This document shows, in pieces, positions 37,187 through 47,212 of a DNA stretch of 64,000 nucleotides. Source of the DNA: Chromobotia macracanthus (taxonomy: Eukaryota; Chordata; Actinopteri; Cypriniformes; Botiidae). How positions within the stretch are numbered: the first letter of the stretch is position 1; each line of letters begins with the position of its first letter. The notes below the pieces were generated by a model that saw only the letters and a list, made by a program, of their open reading frames with translations, did no database searches and had not been told where the DNA came from. The DNA lies in contig JAZGTH010000005.1 in assembly GCA_036877525.1 (NCBI GenBank), forward strand, positions 12,572,001-12,636,000, written 5' to 3'. The position numbers and the translations under genes are program-made.

Positions 37187-40100
37187 GGAATTTAGCACAG
37201 AAAGAAAGGAGGGATGAAGGGAAGTCCAGGAAAAAAGCCATCTAAAGTCCCTCTACACCCCTTGCACCATGATCTCCTGAGTTCTGCCTCACTGCTTGGA
37301 ACCTGTAAGATGGGGCAGAGGTGGAGAGAGTGTGTCTACATGTTACCTTAATAATTTTAATCATATGGCACAAAGGCGGCGGCCAAAGCAGGGAGTCAAG
37401 CAGGGTGGGCTCTTCCCAAGAGGACACAGTGGCTGAAGGTCACTGAGAAGATAAACATTCAGGACAAAGGAGAATCGTTCACCTCCGAGGAGACAGAAGT
37501 GTGATGCTAACTAATTCAAGAGGAGGTCATGAGGCATGTAAACATACATTACTCACAGCCAAGGTTCCAGAGAGGACATGCTAATTTTTCCTTAAAACAG
37601 CTTGAGAATAGCTGAATGGGGTGTATAGTCTATGCCTGAACTAAAACAATATGGGTTTTTCAATAGCTGATAACATATATGACATACACATGTAGGGCTT
37701 ATAGAGCATATAATGTTATATGGGATGGGTCAGTATGGCCAACCAGTCATCCAACACTGACTAGTGACTTTCTAAATGTTTTCCTTATTTCATTTTTAGC
37801 AATAGTGCTTCAAAGGGGATGAATCTGAGCATGATGACAGTAAACAGTTACAGATGCTATGAGTGTCTGTGCACTAAAACCTTCTCCGAGATGCTGTATG
37901 TCTAAATTTCATCTCTCTAACCTAAAACTCTATTCAAGACACACTAATCCATTTCCCCCAATGTGGTGTCGGCAACCTAATGCTGAGCATTAATTCCTCT
38001 TTAAAGAATAAAAATGGTGAAAAATTAAATCACAGAAGAGTCTTTTATAATAACGGGCTAGTCGCAAGTCCATTTTCACAACAGAACACACAAAAATTGG
38101 GTCTGAATTATAGCAATTTAATAAAAGCTTGAACAATTTGTAATGGTTTGCATGCAATTAATTCATAAAATATAATAACCCTGAAACTTATATAATTTTA
38201 TCCAGTCCAAATTATAGATTATACTGTAGTTATACTACAGTCCTACATTGTCCGGCATGTTCTGCTTTAATGTCACAAGTAAACACTAGTAAAATGCATT
38301 GACCATGCATCAAAGAAAGAAAGAAATTACATTAAAAATCTCTGGCAAGATCACATATAATTAGAAAAGTACAAATCTAAACATCTTAAAATATAAACCA
38401 TTCACAAAGTGGAGCTAAATCAGGAAAAGCTCCAAGAAGCATGAGAGAACTTCCATCATGAAGAACTGGATCACATTTTCACACCTATATCACAGAAAAA
38501 GAGACCAGCTGCTGTCGTTCAGCTGCTGTAGTCCAGCTGCTGACATTTTGTGTCTCTGGCACAATCCCAGCCACCTAGAGTCACTCAGAGTCACATTTGT
38601 GCATGCACGCTCAGCTGTCATCATATAACCTGAAGACCCAGGAGCTGAAGAACCAATACAGATCACACCAGCTGATAGTTAGAAAGTTGTGAAGATTATT
38701 TACAGCTGTCATATCCTGACCATTACTTTGTCAAAACACACTAAATCCTCCTCCTGCTCAATCCAATAGTCATAACATCAACATGGTAAATCTTACCAAA
38801 TAACAAGCCCTGCTTTTGAAGTCTCTGTAGATAATGGTAACAAGATGGGACGGTAAACTAATACAACAACAAAAGCATTACATAGTAAGGGCACACACGG
38901 TCACAAGTCTATCATGTTTTACAACAGTTTAAACATTTTACAGCCAGAATTATCAATGCATAAAATGCCATTTACATTACATTCAGAAAATCTGCTAAAT
39001 GCATCAATGTTGAAATGTTAAAAAATTCAGTTTTTCTGTCTTTACAGGCTCAGTCCACTGAAAGAAAGAAGTTATCTTTGTTGCATCAAAATGGCTGTTG
39101 AAAACAGAGTCCTTGTTAATGATGCGGGTGGAAAGATCTTATCTATAAGACGGGTTTGTTATTTATTTTAGCTCATTCAAAACATGACTAACCTCTCAAC
39201 ACGGACCCTCTACCAAAAATAGGCCCTCATTTGTAATGAGAACGGAGAGCCTGTCTCACAGATCACACACAGCTGACGAGAGGCTCCTGATACTCTGATA
39301 GACAGGCTGGGGGGAAACAAACATATTAATACATTAACAAAAGGGCGTGGAGAAACGCTCTGCGTCTCATAATCTGGAACGACTGGAGCGGCACTGATAA
39401 GGTTCTCTCCTGCGTCCCACCGTGCAGGCACCTCTGTTGGCTCCCGGCCAATTGGAGCTCATTCTGAGGGCCTACACCGGGAGAAAGCTGCAGGCGTGAT
39501 GTCTCCACCCCCATCCAAAAATACACAAAATCAGAGTTTGCATTTGATATTTCAGACAGGCACTGTCAACATAATTCACTCCCCTGTCAAACCGCACAGA
39601 AATAAAATAATCAAATCCACCTCAAGGTAGAACAAAATCGTGTCAAAGAGAATATTTACGGTGCTGCGTACCTCTTAGCTAAATAGTTTTTGCATGCATG
39701 TAAGTTGTGATGTAAATCGATCACACAACCGCAAGCTTCAATTGAAATAACAGCGAAAATTGTTCGCCAACCCACTGATGATGTTATTACTTATACACCA
39801 CAAGCGCAAGCATCCGGTTTATTACTTCTAATGATTAGTTTTTTGGGAAAGGTAATTTCTCATAAACACTATGCGAGTGGTGGGTTTGTGATGAAATGTT
39901 TCAGTGAAGATTTCGCCCAACCTCAGAAACCCGCTAGGATCCAAGAGCTCGGAACTAGTCAAACAAACTATTACAAAGTCTTCCGGCGCTCTGATCCATC
40001 CGCGCCGTTCAGAGAAACGACCATGCAAACTTCAATAAGATTAATGATATTGATGAATGCATTCAGCTTTTCCTTTGTGTCTTCTGTGGTTCTTGATGTA

Positions 40101-41723
40101 AATTCTTTGTGAAGAACAAAGATTGTGGGCTTCTCGGTAATGGAATCTACCGCGTAGACGTGGTGCAGAATGCCAAAGACAGGCTTGAGAAAATTCTAAT
40201 TTCATTCCATACACGAGCTTCAAATTCTTCCTACGCACAGAATGTAAGTTATAATTTTTCCTCCTCCTACGTTTCAATGCGTGAGGAGATATTTCCTCTT
40301 GATTATCATGATCTCTGCAGATGAGATGAGGAGATTGTACAAACGATTTTTCCTCCAAACCTCTATAAGTCTGTTTGTTTTTTGTCTTCCCCTCAACCTT
40401 TAAGAACAGCTCTGTGAGCCGGCATCTGTCTGATATCTTCAGAGACTGCCCTGCCTCCGCAGGGGGAGATCATGCAGTTTGTCTTGCACTACAATCTCTG
40501 TTTAATGGAGTTTAGAATTTAGCAGAAATGCAAGGCCACAGAGCCAAAGCGTAGTTAATTGAGTTGAGCTCGCGTCATCTCTGGGCCCTCCTGCCAAATC
40601 TGCAATTTAGCAGCCTGTGATTATTCTTCATATTTCACGACAACGGGCGAAACTGATGGTTTGCCACGTCATTTGACCAGAGCAGGATCACACGAGCTGG
40701 CTGAGCTGCGAGAATAAAAAAGGAGCATCCGAGCTGTGAGAAGTTTGTGATGAGCCAGCCACATGACAGGTTGGCACGAGAAGAAACCCACGATGTTCCC
40801 GGCAGTCATGTGATCAGTGCCAACGCTTTCAATTTCAAATGAAAATAAAAAGCGGCTCGACCCAAAAACCAAGGACGCAATCCCTGAACACAAAAACTGC
40901 CATCTATAATGTGCCATCGTAAATATTAAATGTAGACAAACCACAAAGAGACCGCACGCTGTGTTTACGTTTGATAGCACAGCATCATGACGCAAATAAA
41001 GCAACTTTTCTATATTTACAAGCAAAAAAATACACTTCGGTGTAAAACGTGTCAAGGCCAAAGAAAATGAATCCTCAATCTTTTAAACGTGGGTGTCATT
41101 TAAAAGTGTCTCAATGACGTCCTGTGATTATTCTTCCCCTGCAGCAGTCACGACAGAGTAAACGTGGCTCCAGTGCTTAGACAACACTGCCCCCTGTGGG
41201 TCTAAAACACACACAACAGCACTTCACTGTCCTGTCACACATCTCCAGTGTGACTGTGATTTGAGTCAACACATTTTAAAATGCATTAGCCCATCTGAAT
41301 TACTCACACAGCCAGAAATGTCTGTCATTCTACATAAATATCACCAGAAGGGTGACAGCTCAGTGGAAAAACAGTAAAAATAATAGATCTATCAGTTATA
41401 ACCAAACTCAGGCACAACAAACATGATGTGTTTGACATTAAGGGTAAAATATTCATATATTGCCCTACCATTTAAATATTCCATTTCAGTTTCGAGTGCA
41501 ATTTTAATGTCACTAATATACCTCAGACATTCTGGTTGGGGGTGTGATCGAAACCGTCAGTCCTTAGTATTAAATTTCATTCTGAACTCTTTGCATAGAT
41601 AACTGTGGTTGGTTTTTATGCATCTATGTAACCATACAGCCATCTTTACACTGCAAAAACCACACAAAGACATACGATCTAAAACTTTAACACCATTCTT
41701 TAACTGATCCTACAAATACTCAC

Positions 41724-42054
41724 GGTTGTGCTGGTAGGTTCTTTACGCATTGCAATGAGTTGCTTGTGTTGCTCCACCTGTTGGATTTTCTTCTCAAAGG
41801 TCTCATGGTCCTCCTTGAGCTTTTGTTCAGACTCTCTCCTCTCCTCACTGACTCTGAGCGACACACTAAAACATCAGGAACTGAATCACATCAGATACCT
41901 TCACAGGTCACCATGCAAAGAAGCACAGTGGCCTGAGAACTACCACAATTGTTTAGTTGGGGTAAAACGTATCAGGTCTCCATGATAAGATACCTGCAGG
42001 GCTTTACCTGGCCAGCTCCTGGATAAGATGTGTGTCCTCTGGGCAGAGGTCCTT
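41724..42054 (-). CDS. kiaa1328: Two coiled-coil exons of hinderin (KIAA1328 homologue)
   Basis: Hinderin is a poorly characterised coiled-coil protein reported to bind the cohesin subunit SMC3. Exon 42054-42008 (after acceptor CATTACAG) encodes KDLCPEDTHLIQELA; exon 41853-41724 (acceptor GTCGCTCAG) continues RVSEERRESEQKLK, then FEKKIQQVEQHKQLI. From memory the human protein has KDLC.ED, ELARVSEE and FEKKIRQLEEQ in this order, so identity is likely. The split codon AG|A restores the conserved Arg. Donors are gtaaag after 42008 and gtgagt after 41724. Upstream of the first exon the same frame has a TGA. No 5' coding exon was found between here and the promoter at 42.7 kb, so the gene may be incomplete. 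Confidence 0.65.
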
Positions 42055-42529
42055 CTGTAATGGCTTTACTCATGGCTTGGGCAGCACCTACAGTACAAAA
42101 ACAAAAACGTTCAAGTTTATTTTAACTCATCGACTGCCAAAGAGATCTACGTTTGTGTTTCCTGCTTCTGTGCAAAGTAAAGAAAGAAACATGTGACCTC
42201 GGCTTACAGCTCCTGATTACGTAATACATTTTCTTATATACCCATGACTTTATGAACGGCAACTCTGAAAACTAAAGTTACACAAGCAATAATCTGAGTA
42301 AACCTGATAAAGAGGGTTTATCACACCCCATGATAGTAAATATTAAAGCACAGGACTGAAGTTTTATTACAGTATTACTGTAACACAGAAATGCAATGCT
42401 GTACGGCACAGCTGTACACTGTAGTATTGTTAAAGGTTAAATTAAATTAAAGTTTAATTGCATCAGTACAGAACAAACACAATTCAGAGGTTTATCACTA
42501 TTGGTCATCTGGGGAGGTTTTAATACTTA

Positions 42530-42625
42530 ATAAAAGATAATTATTATAAGATCATTATAAGATCATTATAAGATTATTATAAGATTATTATAAGATCATT
42601 ATAAGATCATTATAAGATTATTATA
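42530..42625. repeat. 11-bp tandem repeat
   Basis: About eight copies of an 11-bp unit of the form ATAAGATCATT, with C/T variation at one position. It lies just upstream of the CCAAT-rich promoter block on the kiaa1328 side. Confidence 0.85.
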
Positions 42626-42639
42626 AGAGAAGAGAAACC

Positions 42640-42870
42640 ACGTGACGTGCTGTCACGAATCCGGTGAAATGGTTTAACTCAGCCGCCGCTTCCGCTCCTC
42701 CTCTTCTCCTCACTGGTAAAGCTGATTGGTTAAGCCTCACACGACGCAACCCATAGTTGAAAACGCTATTGGTCAAATTGCCCGTCTGTCATTTCCTCGG
42801 CCAATAGGAGCTGAGAACGGCAATGTTTTGGTTGTTTCGGCGTGACTGCGCGACTAGCACGTGGGTTTTG
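42640..42870. promoter_or_regulatory. Bidirectional promoter candidate of kiaa1328 (-) and tpgs2 (+)
   Basis: A G+C-richer, CpG-containing block between head-to-head genes. It has three CCAAT boxes in mixed orientation (ATTGG in GCTGATTGGTT at about 42722, ATTGG at about 42769, CCAAT at about 42801), a CACGTGACGTG E-box/CRE-like pair near 42650, another CACGTG near 42859, and no TATA box. Repeated CCAAT boxes in TATA-less CpG DNA are typical of bidirectional housekeeping promoters. In human the TPGS2 and KIAA1328 genes are also head to head. Direct evidence for transcription is absent. Confidence 0.6.
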
Positions 42871-45341
42871 TGTATGTAAAATATAACATATAACATGTTT
42901 TGTGTATGTAAAATATAACATATAACATATAACATGTTTTGTGTATGTAAAATATAACATATAACATGTTTTGTGTATGTAAAATATAACATATAACATA
43001 TAACATGTTTTGTGTATGTAAAATATAACATATAACATATAACATGTTTTGTGTATGTAAAATATAACATATAACATATAACATGTTTTGTGTATGTACA
43101 ATATAACATATAACATGTTTTGTGTATGTAAAATATAACATATAACATATAACATGTTTTGTGTATGTAAAATATAACATATAACATGTTTTGTGTATGT
43201 AAAATATAACATATAACATATAACATGTTTTGTGTATGTAAAATATAACATATAACATGTTTTGTGTATGTAAAATATCACATATAACATGTTTTGTGTA
43301 TGTAAAATATAACATATAACATGTTTTGTGTATGTAAAATATAACATATAACATATAACATGTTTTGTGTATGTAAAATATAACATATAACATATAACAT
43401 GTTTTGTGTATGTAAAATATAACATATAACATATAACATGTTTTGTGTATGTACAATATAACATATAACATGTTTTGTGTATGTAAAATATAACATATAA
43501 CATATAACATGTTTTGTGTATGTAAAATATAACATATAACATGTTTTGTGTATGTAAAATATAACATATAACATATAACATGTTTTGTGTATGTAAAATA
43601 TAACATATAACATGTTTTGTGTATGTAAAATATCACATATAACATGTTTTGTGTATGTAAAATATAACATATAACATGTTTTGTGTATGTAAAATATAAC
43701 ATATAACATATAACATGTTTTGTGTATGTAAAATATAACATATAACATGTTTTGTGTATGTAAAATATAACATATAACATGTTTTGTGTATGTAAAATAT
43801 AACATATAACATGTTTTGTGTATGTAAAATATCACATATAACATGTTTTGTGTATGTAAAATATAACATATAACATATAACATGTTTTGTGTATGTAAAA
43901 TATAACATATAACATGTTTTGTGTATGTAAAATATAACATATAACATATAACATGTTTTGTGTATGTAAAATATCACATATAACATGTTTTGTGTATGTA
44001 AAATATAACATATAACATATAACATGTTTTGTGTATGTAAAATATAACATATAACATGTTTTGTGTATGTAAAATATCACATATAACATATAACATGTTT
44101 TGTGTATGTAAAATATAACATATAACATGTTTTGTGTATGTAAAATATAACATATAACATGTTTTGTGTATGTAAAATATAACATATAACATGTTTTGTG
44201 TATGTAAAATATAACATATAACATATAACATGTTTTGTGTATGTAAAATATAACATAAAACATATAACATGTTTTGTGTATGTAAAATATAACATATAAC
44301 ATATAACATGTTTTGTGTATGTAAAATATAACATATAACATATAACATGTTTTGTGTATGTAAAATATAACATATAACATGTTTTGTGTATGTAAAATAT
44401 AACATATAACATGTTTTGTGTATGAAATATAACATATAACATATAACATGTTTTGTGTATGTAAAATATAACATATAACATATAACATGTTTTGTGTATG
44501 TAAAATATAACATAAAACATATAACATGTTTTGTGTATGTAAAATATAACATATAACATATAACATGCTTTGTGTATGTAAAATATAACATATAACATAT
44601 AACATGTTTTGTGTATGTAAAATATAACATATAACATGTTTTGTGTATGTAAAATATAACATATAACATGTTTTGTGTATGTAAAATATAACATATAACA
44701 TATAACATGTTTTGTGTATGTAAAATATAACATATAACATATAACATGTTTTGTGTATGTAAAATATAACATATAACATATAACATGTTTTGTGTATGTA
44801 AAATATAACATATAACATGTTTTGTGTATGTAAAATATAACATATAACATGTTTTGTGTATGTAAAATATAACATATAACATGTTTTGTGTATGTAAAAT
44901 ATAACATATAACATGTTTTGTGTATGTAAAATATAACATATAACATATAACATGTTTTGTGTATGTAAAATATAACATATAACATATAACATGTTTTGTG
45001 TATGTAAAATATAACATATAACATGTTTTGTGTATGTAAAATATAACATATAACATGTTTTGTGTATGTAAAATATAACATATAACATGTTTTGTGTATG
45101 TAAAATATAACATATAACATATAACATGTTTTGTGTATGTAAAATATAACATATAACATGTTTTGTGTATGTAAAATATAACATATAACATGTTTTGTGT
45201 ATGTAAAATATAACATATAACATATAACATGTTTTGTGTATGTACAATATAACATATAACATGTTTTGTGTATGTAAAATATAACATATAACATATAACA
45301 TGTTTTGTGTATGTAAAATATAACATATAACATGTTTTGTG
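42865..45341. repeat. 2.5-kb satellite of interleaved 32-bp and 39-bp units
   Basis: About 70 near-identical copies of a unit containing GTTTTGTGTATGTAAAATAT followed by AACATATAACAT. The unit is 32 bp, or 39 bp when the 7-bp ATAACAT module is present once more. Variants are few (AATATCACAT, a CAATATAAC form, one GCTTTGTG), so the array is young or homogenised. Long minus-strand ORFs run through it in all three frames; these are a by-product of a unit without stops and not proteins. It starts at the edge of the bidirectional promoter and ends 6 bp before the acceptor of a tpgs2 exon. Confidence 0.97.
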
Positions 45342-45347
45342 TTACAG

Positions 45348-46880
45348 TGGAGGATGCAAAAGATGTTTAAGAGTTTGTGGACACACGTAAATAGTTGTAG
45401 TTTGTTTAACGTAAATAGTTGTAGTTTGTTTGACGTAAATAGTTGTAGTTTGTTTGACGTAAATAGTTGTAGTTTGTTGCCCGGTTTACGGTAGGCTGTG
45501 TCTCAATCTAAGCATTTCCGGGATCTCATATGATTGCCTGTATTGTTATTAGGGATTCATTTCAGACAGATTTGGCATATGCATACATGTTTCTGCATGA
45601 ATCTTTTGCATATCTGATATGTAACAGAGAGCCTTCAGGTGAGATAAAATGATAAATTGAGAATAAAGAAAATTTTTTATGGGTTTTTTTCTTATTTCAC
45701 TTCTTAATTATTCTCTTTTTTGTCTTTTCTCCTTGTCTCTTCTTTTTCACATATAGTATATATATTTGGATACCGGGTTGAACACACACACACACACACA
45801 TCAGTCCTATATATATATATATATATATATATACTTCACATAATCACATGTAAAACCTGTTGTTTTTGTTGTTGCTGTTTTTCGTTCATTTTGTTTCTGT
45901 TGTGTTGTCTTTTATATTGTGACCTACTATGTCCAGTGTAAAAATAAATGAATTGGCAGCGCTTTGATATGGGTATGTTTACAGGTTTGTTCTTCTCATG
46001 TGTTCTTCAGAAAAAACATCTGTGCTTCGCCAGAAGATCTCAGAGATTTTTATCTCACAACAGATGGCTTCACGCTTACCTGGAGCTCCAAGCTGGAAGG
46101 TGAGCTTGCTGATACATGCACTGATCTTTAATAGACTTAGATGCATCTTTTTTTGTTGACTAGTTAGTAGCCCTTTACAGTACATGCTTTGCATTTGACA
46201 GGTGAAGTGGTTTGGATGGGCTGCATGGTGATCAACAGTCTATGATCACTCATCTGTGTCTGCCAGAATGGCAGTATAAATTCACTCTGTATGGCCCTAG
46301 TCCACAACCAAGGTGAGAAAGTCCAAGCGAATCAGTAAGAGCCTTTTTAGATACATTTATTTTCATCATTGAGTTCATACGGTTTAGGTCATACACAACA
46401 TCAACATGAAATTACAACACATGTCAACATGAAATTAAAACTGGGCATAGTTTCTTTTAAAATGCATTGCTTTATAGATGCTATAAAAGGCTAGCAATAG
46501 CAACCTAGCTTTAAAAGCATAAGACCCCGCCCTCCCTTCACAGCGCTCTCCAAAGCCACGCCTCCTCCAAAACACATGAATACACAGACAGCAAGCTGGG
46601 CATCCTATGGGGATATTGCCAATTCATCTTATTGTTTATTATCATTTTGTACATTCATCTCCACTGATCTTTTGATGCAGCAACAGGCCACCCTCTGACA
46701 TTCCAAGTGTATACCCATCGAGACACAGTCAGTGGGTTTGTGCTGAAAAAGCTGGACCCAACCAAGGCATTCTGCGGGAAGCCCAAGCCACCCATGCCCA
46801 AGAAGAAACAGCCAGCACAGGTTCCATCAACCGCTAAAGGACAGGCAGTCACAGGAATACACAACGTCATTAAACGATGA
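45348..46880 (+). pseudogene. tpgs2: Tubulin polyglutamylase complex subunit 2 (TPGS2), internally deleted and frameshifted
   Basis: TPGS2 is a subunit of the TTLL1 tubulin polyglutamylase complex, which adds glutamate chains to tubulin. Recognised pieces: 45348-45386 (MQKMFKSLWTH, after ...GTTACAG), 46011-46099 (KNICASPEDLRDFYLTTDGF, then WSSKLE), 46202-46312 and 46681-46880 (FVLKKLDPTKAF and PMPKKKQPAQ, ending TGA). In human TPGS2, from memory, the matching motifs are PEDVKNFYLMTNGF, GSMAINS, LPQWQY and NKLDPSKVF. In 46202-46312 the counterpart of GSMAINS (GCMVINSL) is followed at once by TGA and, in another frame, by ITHLCLPEWQYKFTLYG; about 90 residues that separate them in human are missing. 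The 46312|46681 junction also shifts frame. No 5' exons were found. A polymorphic or assembly-derived defect is possible. Confidence 0.7.
45384..45480 (+). repeat. 24-bp tandem repeat containing a splice-donor-like site
   Basis: Four copies of a 24-bp unit, GTAAATAGTTGTAGTTTGTT plus four more bases, starting at 45387, 45411, 45435 and 45459. Each copy begins with ACGTAAATAG, identical to the donor of the tpgs2 exon ending at 45386. Confidence 0.9.
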
Positions 46881-47212
46881 CTTTGCCACACTGTCAAAAG
46901 CTCAAGGAATGTTCTCTCTCTCAATGTTGGCTGCACTGGTGTTCACCTGATTATATATTAAAGATCAGACACTGACAGTCCTGATTCTTTGATAACTTAT
47001 TCCTTTATAGCTCAATCGCCCACTCTGGACTTACATTCACTGCGAAAGATTGCCTGAGAAATTCACCCCAAGTTTAAAAGTCCTGCCATACATCTTTATC
47101 TCATGACTGGCCTGGAAGCAGCCTGACTTCCTCTAATGGAAATGGCACTTCCTTTTCATAGTCCCTCTACCATTGTTGGTCCTTAACCCCAGCTGGTCTG
47201 AGAGTGAAACTG
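46881..47212. other. Short intergenic region between convergent tpgs2 and aqp10
   Basis: The 332 bp between the tpgs2 stop (+) and the aqp10 stop (-). It should hold both 3' UTR ends. ATTAAA at about 46959 on the plus strand is a possible polyadenylation signal. No other feature is visible. Confidence 0.4.

Larger units (their letters stand above)
32734..41723 (-). other. kiaa1328: kiaa1328 intronic region with unrecognised exons
   Basis: About 9 kb between recognised hinderin exons. Vertebrate hinderin should have further exons here (more coiled coil and a Ser/Pro-rich middle), but I could not identify any with confidence. One weak minus-strand exon candidate ends near 37310. The stretch contains a tRNA-derived SINE (35641-35807), an inverted-repeat MITE (37011-37186), three closely spaced CAGCTG E-boxes (38511-38545), and low-repeat blocks near 35990-36200 and 40560-40680 that look like possible conserved non-coding DNA. 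Confidence 0.4.

Noticed and set aside
39260..39330. kiaa1328 exon with LSEYQEPL on the minus strand
   Set aside because: Slight resemblance to a hinderin segment but no usable donor and other frames equally open.
41137..41215. CTCF site (GCCCCCTGTGG)
   Set aside because: The core is one base short against the consensus; too weak.
42766..45333. ORFs of up to 489 codons (MLYVICYILHTQN type) on the minus strand
   Set aside because: They run only through the 32/39-bp satellite, exist in all three frames and have no start context or non-repeat domain; they reflect a stop-free repeat unit.
42865..45341. CRISPR-like array
   Set aside because: Direct tandem repeat with no spacers, in a vertebrate genome.
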